From NCBI GenBank assembly GCA_022393335.1, contig JAJEKB010021090.1, forward strand, positions 55,173-119,172: 64,000 nucleotides of DNA, in the 5' to 3' direction. Under the pieces are notes generated by a model. That model saw only the letters and a program-made list of their open reading frames with translations. It was not told the DNA's origin and made no database searches. The stretch is from Macrotrachela quadricornifera. Its lineage: Eukaryota > Rotifera > Eurotatoria > Philodinida > Philodinidae. The translations under genes and the position numbers were made by a program. This document shows, in pieces, positions 22,250 through 33,764 of the stretch. Each line of letters begins with the position of its first letter. The first letter of the stretch is position 1.

Positions 22250-23007
22250 AAAACTAATGATTCAGTGTGGTTAGAACGGGATTTATGACGGCATAAGGAA
22301 TACTCTATGAAATGTTCGAAAATATGATTTACAACTAAAGATATGATCTCCCGTGGGGATATATATAAACTAAGAAGTTGAAATATAGATTTCTCGAGTA
22401 CTGTAACGATCAGTCGACTGTATCGTCAACCCCAAGAATCACGTAATGATCGAAGGAATAATGGGAAATTAGAGAATGATTGAAACGTATATTTATCTCG
22501 AGTAATGAGTCGGACAAGAGCTATTTGTATATCGGCCATATATGATATTGTCAAAAGTGCGAAGTAGAAAATCGTGATTCTTGCATAGCTATCATTCGGT
22601 TCATATGTAAGAAGCCATTTATACAGCCAATAATTTACTGTTATTTTCACACCGAACGATATAATGTCAGCGATAATGAGCCACTGGTTTTCCATCGAGT
22701 TCGATAGTACGATCGGATATAGATTTCATACAGTTTTGAAGAAAGACGAGTGCAGAGCCAACAATTATTTTGGTGAAAGAACGATTAAATGAATCAAACG
22801 AATGGACATCATTCAACAGAGTGAAACTGTAAGCATAGAAAGAAAATAAATCTTAGGAACATCATGACAGCCAATCTGAGTAAGTAGTATGGAAGGTGCG
22901 ACAATCAAAATGGTTCGAATCAGAGTATGACGAATAGTACGAATGAAATAATAGCATGTGACGCTATGTACCAGCCAACCGATTATAATCAGCAGAAAAT
23001 GTACCAT
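22250..23007 (-). pseudogene. Wax synthase/MBOAT-like membrane acyltransferase, broken by stops
   Basis: One frame on the minus strand, from the ATG at 23007 to about 22370, reads as a multi-helix membrane protein. It opens with hydrophobic helices (HFLLIIIGWLVHSVTCYYF). Near its end it carries 'YTFQSFSNFPLFLRSLRDSWG', then a stop, then 'RYSRLIVTVLEKSIF'. The SLRDFWGRRYN-type block is a hallmark of plant-type wax synthase/DGAT-like MBOAT proteins. Stops at about 22811 (TGA), 22770 (TAA), 22735 (TGA) and 22424 (TGA) break it, yet the frame is kept throughout, so decay has been by point mutation. The active-site His region expected further on is not recognisable. Originally it would have esterified fatty acyl groups in a membrane. 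Confidence 0.6.
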
Positions 23008-23439
23008 ATCGATAACTCTATGAATATCTTTTCAAATTCTAACGAATGTAAAAAAATATTATTTATTACTCACTGTACCAGGGCATGAATATATTAACTG
23101 AATAAAAACATACGAACAAAATTACCAATAACTCTCATTGGACGTCCGTTTGCTTAGCCCTTTCCTCATAATTGATAATTGATCAGCTCATCTTAAAATT
23201 TCATATCAAATTGAAAATGAAATTTAATTTAAACCTTTCATGAGAATTCGGTTTTTCGAAAAAAATAACTTCAATATATCATTTTTCATGCATGCTCACG
23301 CTCGATAAATGTACTTATGGATATTTTCGATGTATGAGAAGTATTCATAGTCGTTACTAGGATTTTTCCAATAAAATTTACCATAACATAAAGTATTCTA
23401 ATCGAGATAGTGAAAATAAGCTACAGTCACATTTTCAAA
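23008..23439. other. Intergenic, carrying a copy of the ABCC 3' UTR
   Basis: 23246-23400 resembles the 3' flank of the ABCC gene (15308-15470). The shared order is 'cttcaatatat', 'tttcatg', 'tgctcacg/tgttcacg', 'gataaat', 'gatattttc', ending near an AATAAA. No ABCC coding remains precede it here. Confidence 0.5.
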
Positions 23440-24188
23440 ATTTGCAATTTACACGCTAGTCGAAGAAACGAATACAGAGGAAAATAGTGACTCACAGAGT
23501 GATGTAAACAGTTTGGATGATGGTTTTTCCAGAATACAATTCGAATCTTCAAGCTCCAAAAAACAAGTTACAGATAATGATGGTGATGTGGATTCACCAG
23601 TCTGGGACGAAATAGAATCAGAATCGGATATTGAATTCTTGGAAGATAGTACGATCAATCCTATCGATTGTTGTCGAGATTTCATCGCTGACGAGATTAT
23701 TAGTCTCATAGTTCGTGAAACTAACCGATATGCAGAGCAACATGTACAAACGCAGAAGCTTACCACACGGTCAAAACTCTTTAGCAGAACGAAGAAGAGC
23801 ATGCAGACCAAGATAGGTTGTTCAAACTGAGACCACTTTTAGATTTAATACGAACAAGGGTACCATACAAGGGGAAACTTTTGTTCAAACAATATATTCC
23901 TGGAAAAACGCACACACATGAAGTCAAAATATATATAAGCCGGCGGCTACTAATGGATACACATGGAATTTTATGGTTTATACTAGTAAGCAGGATCCAA
24001 CGGCTGATCTTGGACACGTTCAAACTGTAGTAGCTAGCAACTTCTTTGCAAGAATGTTTCTTGCAGGAAGTTTATTGCGAAATGATACTTACCTCATTGA
24101 AATACTGAGAAGCAATTGCACTGGATCAAGGCATGGAGTGGTTCAGAAAAAGCTCAAACGTGGTAAAGTTTATGGTCTTCAGGGCTAA
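23440..24188 (+). pseudogene. piggyBac transposase relic
   Basis: The first frame (23440-23830) has the acidic N-terminus and the 'FIADEIISLIVRETNRYA' helix typical of piggyBac-type transposases (DDE_Tnp_1_7). A deletion follows. The catalytic-domain pieces then appear in two other frames: 'KLLFKQYIPGKTHTHEVKIY' (about 23865-23935), then 'NGYTWNFMVYTSKQDP' and 'LIEILRSNCTGSRHGV' (about 23950-24140). At least two frame changes and the loss of the region with the first catalytic Asp make it inactive. piggyBac elements insert at TTAA; I did not find intact termini. Confidence 0.75.
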
Positions 24189-24504
24189 TAACGGTATAAA
24201 ACTAATCAAACGGAAAGATAAACGAGATATTTTGATGATATCTTTAATAATAGTGAAATACTAGCATAGTATTGTGGTAGTTCTGCACACCCATACCCAG
24301 TAAGAATGAAACATTTAATGCTTTGCATAAAATAGTAAGAATTATTTATTATACTTATACATTCACATCATTACTGAAAGCGATTAAAAAGAAGAAATGC
24401 TTTTAACAAAAAAATATTTAGAGGCTTTTTAAATAGAAATTCAACTTGTACTTTCCATTTCTGGTAATATTCTGTTTATTTAATATATTCATTCATCCAA
24501 AATG
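24189..24504. other. Intergenic, 3' flank of the glutamate receptor gene
   Basis: On the minus strand an AATAAA (plus-strand TTTATT at about 24475) lies ~25 bases beyond the receptor stop and is a plausible poly(A) signal. Nothing else is seen. Confidence 0.5.
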
Positions 24505-27078
24505 TTAATGTACGATGAAAATTTTTGTGTATATTCGTTTTTCCCATATATATATTAATAATGATAGAATCAAAAGAATTATAAATGTAATAAATAATCC
24601 ACTGGTTGATTCAATACTCATACTAGTAGATATCTCAGGTTCATCTGGACAAACATTACCTTGAAACCATTTTTTTCTTAAATTTTCAAGTTCACCTGAT
24701 TCTCTTAATGATAATATATTAAAATCAAAAGTTTCTTTATATAACCATTGTTTCGGCATAGCAATACCAAATATATTTTGATCAAAACTTGTTCCAACTA
24801 AAGTTAAATTACAATAAATAGTCGATGTTGAATATTCTAAAACTCCACTATCCATAATAGCCACATCAATGATATTATTTAATAAATATGTATATATATC
24901 CTTTTCCTTCATTAATGGATAAAAATTTCTAATTCCACCCGAGATTTCTCGTAAATAATAATCTTCAATCGATGAATTAATAAAAATTCCAACACGACTA
25001 TATGATAATTTCCCATTTTTAATATCATCAATTCCTGAAATAATATCTTTTGTTTTTAAAGCTGTTAAATTCGATGCTAAATTAGCCGTATATGTTGCTA
25101 TAAAGACCAAACTTAATATATATAAACTAACCGTTGTTAAACGTCCAGCAGCTGTTCGTACATCAAAATCTACACCATATCCAACTAAATTTCCGAATGA
25201 GTACCAAATACTCATGGAAATTGAACCAATAATTGATCTATTCTGTAATGCTTCATTGTCTTTTCGTTCATATAAACAAATTAAAAATCCAGTAAAAATA
25301 GTAGCTACTAAAAGAACCATCCAAAGTTTTAATGATAATGGTTTTAAAAATGCCATTAAACCCGTACTTTGATCTAGTCTTTTTCGAGTAATAACACGTA
25401 ATGAATTATCAAATATTGAACTTGAAAAACTAACTCTTTCACTTCGTACTGATGTAACTGTCAAATCTGCTACAACGATATCAAAAATTCCATTAACTAC
25501 TGCATCAACTAAACTATTATAAGTAGAATTTGCTGGTACTAATATAATCTCTGGTATAAATCCCATTTTTTTAACTAAAAGATTAATAAGATCCGGTACA
25601 AAACCAACAATTTTTGTATAATTTCGTCCATTATCATCAATAATATTCTGTATCATTGTAAATGGATGTATTTCAAAAACTCCAATTTTTAATTTAACAT
25701 TTGATATCGATGGATAGCCATTCGGAGGTATTGTTGTATTTCCAGGCCATAAAATAACACTCGTATTTATATATTTTTTCCATTTATTAGAATTCGACCA
25801 TACTAATACTGGAATAGCTTCAATTCCATCATTAATATATTGAACATTTTTTGCTACATAATAAATTCCATATAATCGATCTGTTGCATTAATAGAAAAT
25901 TGTACAAGACCAGATACACCAATAAATACAGTTGTACTTAAAGCATTAAAAAATTTATTTCCATTAAGAAAATAACGATCAAAACAAAATGGAGAATTAA
26001 TAATTGATATACATGATAAAGAATTATTTGAACAATATTTTTCTAATGTTTTAATAAATAACCAAGTTGCATCAAATGCAAAAAGTGAATAATAATCGAT
26101 TTTTGTTATTTCAGGAAATGATTCCGATTCATATTTTTGCCAAATATCATAAGCAGAATTTAATAATACATTATCTATAGGTGCATTTGCTATACTTCCT
26201 GTTACAGGTTCAACAGTTAATATTCCAATTAATTTTTCATGTAATGTTACATTAAATGAAGAAAATTCAATATTATTACTTAATATCCATGTAAATCGTG
26301 GACCAACTACATCAAGTTTAAGTGCATTCTCTAATATTAAATTTATATAATCTGTAGTAGCCCATACAATAACAATTCGTGTTGCACTAGTAAGTAAAAT
26401 AGTCTGTAAATCTCCTCGAATACTTTGTGAATTAATATCAAATATAATCATTTGATTAACTGTAAAATTATTATCATTAAAAGCTTGATTAATTCCTTTT
26501 GCACCACCAGAACCAAATGCATCATTTTGATAAATAACAATACATGATGTCCAATTATATCGAGTAAACAATTCTACCATTGCTAATGCAGCTGCATTAT
26601 CCGATGAAACAGTACGATAAAAATATGGATATATACTTCGATCAGATAAATCAGGATTTGTAGCTGAATATGATATTACAGGAATATTTATACTTTCACC
26701 AAATTCAGCAATAACTTTTGCTTCACGTGAATAACCAGGACCAACAATACCAATTATATTTGAATTAGGAATTTCTCGACATGTCATACTAAGACCATTC
26801 ATTATATTTCCACCTGTTTGAACTATTTTCCATCCAATATATTTTCCATCGATTGTTATATTATATTGTTGAGAAAGAATTATTGCTGATTTAAACATAG
26901 CTTCTGAATGAACAGATAATGTTGTTGGTTTTGATGTATTTGATGCATCTGGAAAAAGACCTAAAAGTTGGATAGTTGAAAGATTAGATGATGGCCAAAT
27001 TGATTCTACATGTGACAAATAATGTTGATAGAATATTAAATGAAAAAATAACCATTGAAAATTGATTAGATATAACAT
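24505..27078 (-). CDS. Ionotropic glutamate receptor with K+-channel-like pore (LVGYG)
   Basis: One exon, 857 residues, full iGluR architecture. A hydrophobic leader (1-25) precedes an amino-terminal periplasmic-binding-like domain (~35-410), ligand-binding half S1 (~460-575), M1 (585-603), pore loop and M3 to ~672, S2 (~680-815) and M4 (~825-848). S1 keeps the ligand carboxylate-binding Arg545 (TSVRSERVSF); S2 has Asp743 (IMDSGVLEY) at the position contacting the amino group. M3 has TYTANLA (662-668), the SYTANLAAF gate motif. The pore loop reads SFGNLVGYG (627-635). GYG is the signature of K+ selectivity filters, absent from ordinary animal iGluRs but reported in the bdelloid Adineta vaga receptor AvGluR1 and bacterial GluR0. 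It likely forms a tetrameric, amino-acid-gated, potassium-selective plasma-membrane channel. Intact; start chosen as the first ATG giving a leader. Confidence 0.93.
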   Translation of the reverse strand: MLYLINFQWLFFHLIFYQHYLSHVESIWPSSNLSTIQLLGLFPDASNTSKPTTLSVHSEAMFKSAIILSQQYNITIDGKYIGWKIVQTGGNIMNGLSMTCREIPNSNIIGIVGPGYSREAKVIAEFGESINIPVISYSATNPDLSDRSIYPYFYRTVSSDNAAALAMVELFTRYNWTSCIVIYQNDAFGSGGAKGINQAFNDNNFTVNQMIIFDINSQSIRGDLQTILLTSATRIVIVWATTDYINLILENALKLDVVGPRFTWILSNNIEFSSFNVTLHEKLIGILTVEPVTGSIANAPIDNVLLNSAYDIWQKYESESFPEITKIDYYSLFAFDATWLFIKTLEKYCSNNSLSCISIINSPFCFDRYFLNGNKFFNALSTTVFIGVSGLVQFSINATDRLYGIYYVAKNVQYINDGIEAIPVLVWSNSNKWKKYINTSVILWPGNTTIPPNGYPSISNVKLKIGVFEIHPFTMIQNIIDDNGRNYTKIVGFVPDLINLLVKKMGFIPEIILVPANSTYNSLVDAVVNGIFDIVVADLTVTSVRSERVSFSSSIFDNSLRVITRKRLDQSTGLMAFLKPLSLKLWMVLLVATIFTGFLICLYERKDNEALQNRSIIGSISMSIWYSFGNLVGYGVDFDVRTAAGRLTTVSLYILSLVFIATYTANLASNLTALKTKDIISGIDDIKNGKLSYSRVGIFINSSIEDYYLREISGGIRNFYPLMKEKDIYTYLLNNIIDVAIMDSGVLEYSTSTIYCNLTLVGTSFDQNIFGIAMPKQWLYKETFDFNILSLRESGELENLRKKWFQGNVCPDEPEISTSMSIESTSGLFITFIILLILSLLIYIWEKRIYTKIFIVH

Positions 27079-27934
27079 TGATGATTTATTTCAGTAAAAT
27101 CTATATTAGAAAAAAGAATCTACATCTCATTTTTCTTACTTTATTTTAAATAGAATATTAGACAAATGCATTTTTTTAAATTAAAAAATGTTCATGTTCA
27201 CCATTTTCAAAGAAGACTAGACACTTTTATATAAACAAACGATATAAAAATCTCGTACATGAATTTTTGTTCATACAAACCGATAAATATTATTTAGAAA
27301 TACTTAGTTGAACATTTGTTACAATAAATTTTCTAGAGAAAAAATATTTTTTTATATGAATGTGAGAAAACATTTCTGCCTCATAGAATGACTATAGATG
27401 AAAAATTTTCATCGTATTTTTAATTCCTAAAATGAGTGACGCAGATGTATAGCGTCAATGAATTTTCTAGATTGTCTTTTTCTTTCCTAATAAATATATA
27501 ATAATGTGCAATGCTTTACTTTTTTCCTTGAGAGCAGTCCTGGTGAACTAGTAGAAAATAAAGAAAACTTAACATTGATATTTATATTTCAATTGAAAAT
27601 TTTCTCATTGTTAAAATTTTGTTAAAGTAATTATACATCGAAACATTCTATATGTTCGAAGTTTATACAAAAGCAAAACAGTTCCTCAAAAAGTTAAATA
27701 AAAACATTTGAAATATTTTATTTTCATTTTCTGACCCATTATGATAATAATAAATAAGAAAATCTTGTATAAGATTCATCAAAAAAAAATGTAGATTTAT
27801 ACGTTCAATTGTGGGACAATCTTGAATCATTCTTTCACTTTTCTCACTTATTTATATTGTTTCACTTCTAAATGTATGCATCTTGCATTAATATTGCTCT
27901 TTTTATTTTCCTTCTACAATGTGTATCTTGAAAT
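27079..27934. other. Intergenic, upstream of the glutamate receptor
   Basis: Very AT-rich, without ORFs or repeats I can support. It must contain the receptor promoter on the minus strand. Confidence 0.4.
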
Positions 27935-28165
27935 CAGAGATGTCTATCGTGGCGGTAGCTTTTCTATGAAAGAAAATTCAAAAACGCAAAAATTTCCACA
28001 TAATGTAGACGTTGATGTGTGCTGCACGATATGGTTTGACGAATCGGATCGATTGGCAGAATCAGCTCTCGTTTAAACCGGTTACAGCCTTGAAAATCCA
28101 AAGTTTTAAAAAAATATCATCACGGCACGGCAGCGGCAGATTCTCAACCGCGATGAACATCTATA
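27935..28165. mobile_element. hAT-type MITE, copy 1, with perfect 8-bp duplication
   Basis: The left end is CAGAGATGTCTATCGTGGC; the right end (...CGCGATGAACATCTATA) is its diverged complement. An identical 8-mer, CTTGAAAT, sits immediately outside both ends (27927-27934 and 28166-28173). The interior matches the copies at 58437 and 60646 ('ttatgaaagaaa', 'cgaatcggatcgattggcag', 'gtttaaaccggt'). CAGxG ends plus 8-bp duplications define hAT-superfamily elements. It overlaps a spurious ORF (27822-28076). Confidence 0.85.
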
Positions 28166-28401
28166 CTTGAAATATTCTTATATTAAAAGAACTATTGTAA
28201 ATATATCACTACTCTTTTATATATATTTTTTAAAAATAATCAATAGATGTATTCTATCGAGTAGGCTAGAATAAATAAGTATTTTTTATTTTTTAAATAT
28301 CACTATCATTTCTCAGCCGATTGACTTGAACTTTTTTTTATTGAATTTAACACGTCTTCTTCTACACAATAAAATGTTGCTTATTAATCTAAATAGTTGA
28401 A

Positions 28402-29000
28402 AGAATTTTCTTTTGAACGATCCAATCGATTAGTGGAGTCACGTAAATTTCAACAACAATATCAGTTCTAATTTTCTTCACAGCGCATTTTAATTCATTA
28501 AAAACAGTCGAGAAGGGTTGAAATCTGGATTGTTGGGTTAAGATGTGGGTATGAGGTGTGGTATTGTCCTATTGGAATGTCCAATGATTTCCAAATATTT
28601 GATTGCCATATTTTAAAGCCACAGGTAACACAGTTTTGATATAACATTTTGTGGAAATTTGCGTCTTTGTTTTTTTTCCACCTGTTTTATCGACTTCTTG
28701 ATATATAACTGCCTATATACATTGATTTTGTGAATTGTAGACTCCATCAATGTAGAACATTTTTTCATTGGAACACAAAATTCTCCTTGTTTTTTTCTTT
28801 TTCTGAAATATGCTCGGATCCAATTGAAACACGTTTTTCTTCTGACTTTATGACCATCACTAATCAACGGTACTCACCATATTATAGCTGATGGCATTGT
28901 TTAAATCACGAAAAATCTTCATAATAGTTTCATCACTTTCATGTTTTGAAAGTACGAGCTTTTGGATGTCCTTACTTTTCATTCTTAAAAATACAGTTAG
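28402..29000 (-). pseudogene. mariner-like transposase relic
   Basis: On the minus strand, 29000-28880 encodes an N-terminal helix-turn-helix piece (KSKDIQKLVLSKHESDET ... FRDLNNAIS). The middle is deleted. Then 28770-28402 gives catalytic-domain remains in shifted frames: 'YIDGVYNSQNQ', 'VLPVALKYGNQIFGNHWTFQ', then a TAG stop, then 'DNTTPHTHILTQQ', the DNA(T)PH-type block holding the second catalytic Asp. Stops, frameshifts and the deletion mean it is inactive. No terminal repeats found. Confidence 0.7.
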
Positions 29001-30617
29001 AATAACTAACAACCAAAGAGAGGTAGTTTATTTTGTAGTTACAAAAGAAATGAATAACACTTATCTATTCTGGCCCACTCGATTTCTAAAATCTTGAAAA
29101 ACTCGAGTCAAAAATATCAAGTCTTGGGTTTGTGATTGCAGAGATTTGTTTCGTCAAGAGAAACCAATGCTGTAGACCGTACTTTCCAACTGTTTTTGTA
29201 CATGCAGCTGCAATTTTTCAAAGAGCTTCGGGTTTTTCATGAGTATCGCGCTTTCCAAGCACCAACAGTGTACATACGTATTTACTAGAACAATATTGAG
29301 AGGTCAGTAGTTAGTTGACAATGGACTATCTCGAAACGGCTAGAGCTTAGATCTCATCGTTTTCAGCTCTACAAACAGATGGTGCTAATCAGAGTTCAAT
29401 ATAGCAAGTGTATCAATCAAAATGTACGAAACTCTTGCGACATCTCAAATACACGCTGTAGGAAACAGGAGAGTGTATAGACTACATGTTATCTACAAAA
29501 TTAACATTTTGGTTTTTTAATAAAAAAGACTGTTTTTATTTTAATCAATTTTATTATTGGTCCTATTCTCATTTTCTTTTTTTCAACTATATATATCTAT
29601 TCTGCTTTTTTTAATAAAAAGGGTCTATGAATAAATTTAATATCATATAATATAATATCGATGTAGTTTATTAATGTCTTTGTAGAGTACACATGTACCT
29701 AGGTAATGATGAAACCCATAGCTCTCTAGCTTTTCTTGTTCTTGAGTTATTGCAAAAATACTCACGACCATCTTATTATTCGACAGACAATAGTACTACT
29801 TGTAATAAATACTCGTAACTACCTTGGTCACGCCTGACTGCCCTGAATACTCTTCATCTACAATGATTGACCTTTGACATCACGGCAAGACCATAGACAA
29901 AATCTGTTTAATTTTTTTCGTATCATCTTCCCTTCATTCGAGAGAAAAATTAAGGTAAAGGATTCCAGTTTAGGTTTAGATAGATCTTAAAAAGTTACGG
30001 ATAAGACGTCATGTAGGTCTTAAAAATTTATAAATGCCTTCTCCTTATGTTCATTAAAAAGTTACAGGTAATGACTTCGGGCAAAGAAAACTATATACTT
30101 GATCAACTGTTTGAATTAGTGTTCATGAAACATTTCCAATTGGTCTATATTGATCATCTACACAATTCTGTCATTACTTTTGTGAGATTTTTTTTTTAAA
30201 AGTACAATCAAAGTTGATGCAATACTGTGTTCTATTGGTATATATGGAACTCTTCATTGATCTCTTTCTGTCATTGTTCGAATCGAATTGAGCTATTGTG
30301 CAGCCTGGTTCCATTGTGCTTAAATTATTACATTACATCCTATTATCTACCGGAATTATTATTCATACAGTAACAGACTGGGATGATTGCAAACTATTCT
30401 AAGCAGAACATGACTTTATCCTTATTTTCTCACTTTTGATTTCATTCCTTTGATAATGAGCCTTTGAAAGAAACGATAATTGGACAATGATACGAAATGA
30501 TAGGAACAGAAAAATTTCTTGTTTATATCAGGAAAAAGAGGCGATTTACAAATGGTGCATCATTGTTTTTCATTAGTGCAATTGGATTCGATAAAAGCCG
30601 ACGCTCTTTCTAAATCG
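29001..30617. other. Intergenic, no gene recognised
   Basis: AT-rich. The segment 29100-29300 may continue the decayed mariner sequence on the minus strand, but no motif confirms it. Confidence 0.4.
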
Positions 30618-31212
30618 TTACATGAATTGGTTGGGTCTCGGCGTTCCATAGGCAGGTAGTTGTGAACCTTTTAGAAATAGAAAAAGCAATATGGATAATG
30701 GTGAAAAACTGAAACTACCTGTATTTGAATTGACGGAGTACTGACGAGGATTGCTTGGTACCTTCATAAATTCACGAATTATATTGAGATAGAAAATGTG
30801 CTACAAATGCATACTTGACTATAGCCCCTCGGCTGATTGGGATAAACGTTTGGAATGAAATGAACGGTGGTCTTCTGGGGACCATAATCTTGACTTGTTG
30901 TTCGATATGGTGAATATGTCGCGTAAGCTTGAAACCAACCTGGAAGTCCAACAAAGAGTTAGATCAATTGGATATGGATGTGGTTAGAGTGGACTCACCA
31001 TCATCGATGGTTCTTCTGTTTTGATTTTGAACAATCTCATCCATTGTGACGGTCGTTCTCGGAGAACTTATGGCATAGGGCTCCCAAACAAAGGTGCGCT
31101 TTGTGGCAGGATCATTTTGTGATTGAGAACTACCTGCACCATTTGATCTAGCTCTGTTGTCATATCTTTCTATGTGACCACATGGGTAATCATTCAAATG
31201 CTTGTAATCCAT
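30618..31212 (-). CDS. Four-exon gene, small Tyr/Pro/Asn-rich protein of unknown function
   Basis: Splice signals give a clean model on the minus strand: exons 31212-30999, 30939-30815, 30761-30719 and 30667-30618 with introns of 59, 53 and 51 nt, all GT-AG. The sum is 432 nt, a complete frame of 143 residues ending TAA. The N-terminal half is polar (GAGSSQSQNDPATKRTF). The C-terminal half is rich in Tyr, Gln, Pro and Asn (QAYATYSPYRTTSQDYG; YPNQPRGYSQVPSNPRQYS). There is no signal peptide, membrane segment or known domain; low complexity suggests a disordered or assembly-prone protein. A TTGTAG acceptor lies 14 bases before the ATG, implying a 5' UTR intron. The frame continuity across four exons argues it is functional. 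Confidence 0.75.
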
Positions 31213-33764
31213 TCAAACGGAGATCTACAATTAAGAGAAAACATTGATTTGTCAATAGGTTTCAATTTAACAATTAACTTGTCATTGCAGCTTATTAGAA
31301 AACATTCTTAAAGCAGCTAATGCTTTTCATACTGATACTTTTGGTTGCAAGCAATATACCAGCAAATCAATATTTAAACGGTATTTGCTTTTCGACGATT
31401 TTTTTACAGATGGTTGTATATCATTTTTTAGTCAAAAACTGGAGTAGCTCAAATTGACTTCTAAGGCGCTCTCATCCTTTTGACCTTACTTTTCTCAACC
31501 TTTTCAAGTGTCTCTTTATAAGAAAAACCGATATGTAGCAATTCCTAAAGTCTATCTGGCATTTTTGCGAAACTCATATATAAAATATGTGGTTGAGTGT
31601 TATAGCGAGAAATGTCCGGTGGTCTTCTTAGAGACACACGTTTGTTACATGGATATTCTATTATTTTTTATTTCATTAATGTTTCTGTTAGAAATCACTA
31701 GCAATGTCTGGCTTTGCTTGCCTTACAAAAGTGATTAAAAACCAGGTTTTAGGCCCCTTACAGACACTCGAATCTGGTTAAAGGCAGGTAACATTAATCA
31801 TAGATAGAATATAATACAGGAGGGCAGTTAAATGTGCGGGTTTCACACTGTAACTCTGTAAGGGTTGCGCTGATAACCTTTTTCATAAGCAAAGCTCAAA
31901 ATCTAAACTGATTATCGAACGGATCCGGGTTTCATTTTAAAAAGATCAGCTCAATTACTATTCTTATCTGTTCTGTTGCACACCCACTATTACTCTAGAT
32001 CTTGGCGCGTTGATGAGTTGTCTTCATTGAAAAGACTTCCAACACATTATAAGTTTATTTTACGAGTTGGACAGCCACCCGGTCTGCTCATGGTGAATTC
32101 ATCTCTGAATTTAGTAATCTGTTAGTAGAAGACTCATCTTTGATGTAGTAGACAAATGTAGATCTGATTGACCAAAGATATTGAGAAGCACCAAAAATGG
32201 TTCCAATAATGGAAGATACAACATACAGCATAGTTTCTCCTTCCAAATACTCACTTTTGTCGGTTCGTTTGGCACAAATATGTATTCGCTGTTAAATAAA
32301 AATAAAAACAAAAGTGGCTGACTACCTTCTACGCAGAAAGAAAAACAACCAATTTGTTTCTCTCTCTTGCTGCTTATATACGAAGCAAATTCCATTTTTT
32401 TGAAGAAGAAGAAAAATGGTGATCAATACTCAGAATAAAGCAAAATGTAAATATTTCATGCCGTAAGCAACACCAAAAATAATTCTCAACGAATGAATTT
32501 TAGCAATAAAATCATACTGTGATGATGCCGATTTCAAGGTTCTCTCAAAACAAAACAAAATTCTTTGCGACAATGACAAAGACTAGAATACGATGTAGAA
32601 ATCAATTCTCTTGATATCAAACTTGCCTATCAATCGTTAGAATTCTATCTGTGACAGTTGTCTCTCATTCAATGAGATAATGGATTCGTCGATTGAACAA
32701 TAGTCCATTGTCTAGGTACTACTGTAATTAGACAGGAAACGTGCCAAACAAACAACGAAACATGAGCATGTGATGTCAAATAAGAAATAATGCAAAAACT
32801 CACTTTAGTGAATGAAAGTAGTTGATAGAGACCTTTTTTCTTGGTAACATTATCTTTTCAGATAGTAAAGGAGATTCTTGTGTTTGCCAGCGGTGGACTA
32901 ATTTTGTATCAATAAAAACTGAGATGGATGATAGTTAAAGTAAGTTGCAAAAGCCTTTGACCTCAGTATCTATATATATAAAGAAAAAAGGTTGTTTGTC
33001 TGTTTGTTCTCCATGCATTAGGACACGTTAGAAGCAAATACCCTCCTCTCATCCAGGAGAAGATCAACGACTACTTTTTGCCAAAACGACATCGGTCCTC
33101 TACCTGCAGCAGGTCCATATATGTGTCTAACCAAAGAGATTACAACATTCGGTAGTATCAGAGAACTACTGAGCGGCATGTTGTAAACAAACACAAAACA
33201 TGTATCCAGATGTTTTCGAAGATGCTGAGTTCGAATCTGCGGTCCGTTTGCCTCGAAATCTGATGGGTTGGTCGAAAATCAACAGGAATTCAACTGCCAA
33301 GAAACCAGTTGATCAAGAATAAGTTTTGGGGAAAAAAGTCAGGTGGGGACATTCAGAGGCGGTGTGTTCATATCATGGGATGATCAGAAGCCTAATGAGC
33401 TCGATACACTACTTGAGCAGTCCGGGCTCTATTGGATAACCCATGTCACATGCAAATCGAGTTTTAGGAAAATTGGTTTCGTGGGAGTTGTTTGAGACGA
33501 AGATTTCGAATCAATAGTCTATGAAATAAAAAATTTCTTCATCATAGATATCGATTGCTTCAGTTGTTAATCAAATCTTTTATATTAAATAAAATTTTCA
33601 ATGGAAGTCTCGATTATTTTTCCATAATCTTCGGAAATTAATTCTAGTGAAATAGTTATTACTAAGCAAAACATGGAAATAAAAAAAAGAACGAATGTGG
33701 TAATTTGTCTTTGTTGATTAGTCACTTATTCGCCGATTTATCTGATGAACCTTATTCCTTTTAG
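31213..33764. other. Long intergenic stretch
   Basis: No gene I can support. ORFs at 31508-31738 (+) and 32111-32395 (-) have no domain or splice context. From 32970, 'tatatatataaag ... gtttgtctgtttgtt' followed by GC-richer sequence to ~33500 looks like the start of a dispersed element (the pattern recalls some Helitron-related 5' regions), but no end was found. Confidence 0.35.

Noticed and set aside
27822..28076. 84-codon ORF as a membrane protein
   Set aside because: Its 3' half is the hAT-type MITE copy 1, whose other copies are non-coding.
33200..33330. tRNA-like T-loop (gttcgaatc) near 33228
   Set aside because: No acceptor stem, D arm or anticodon arm could be folded around it.
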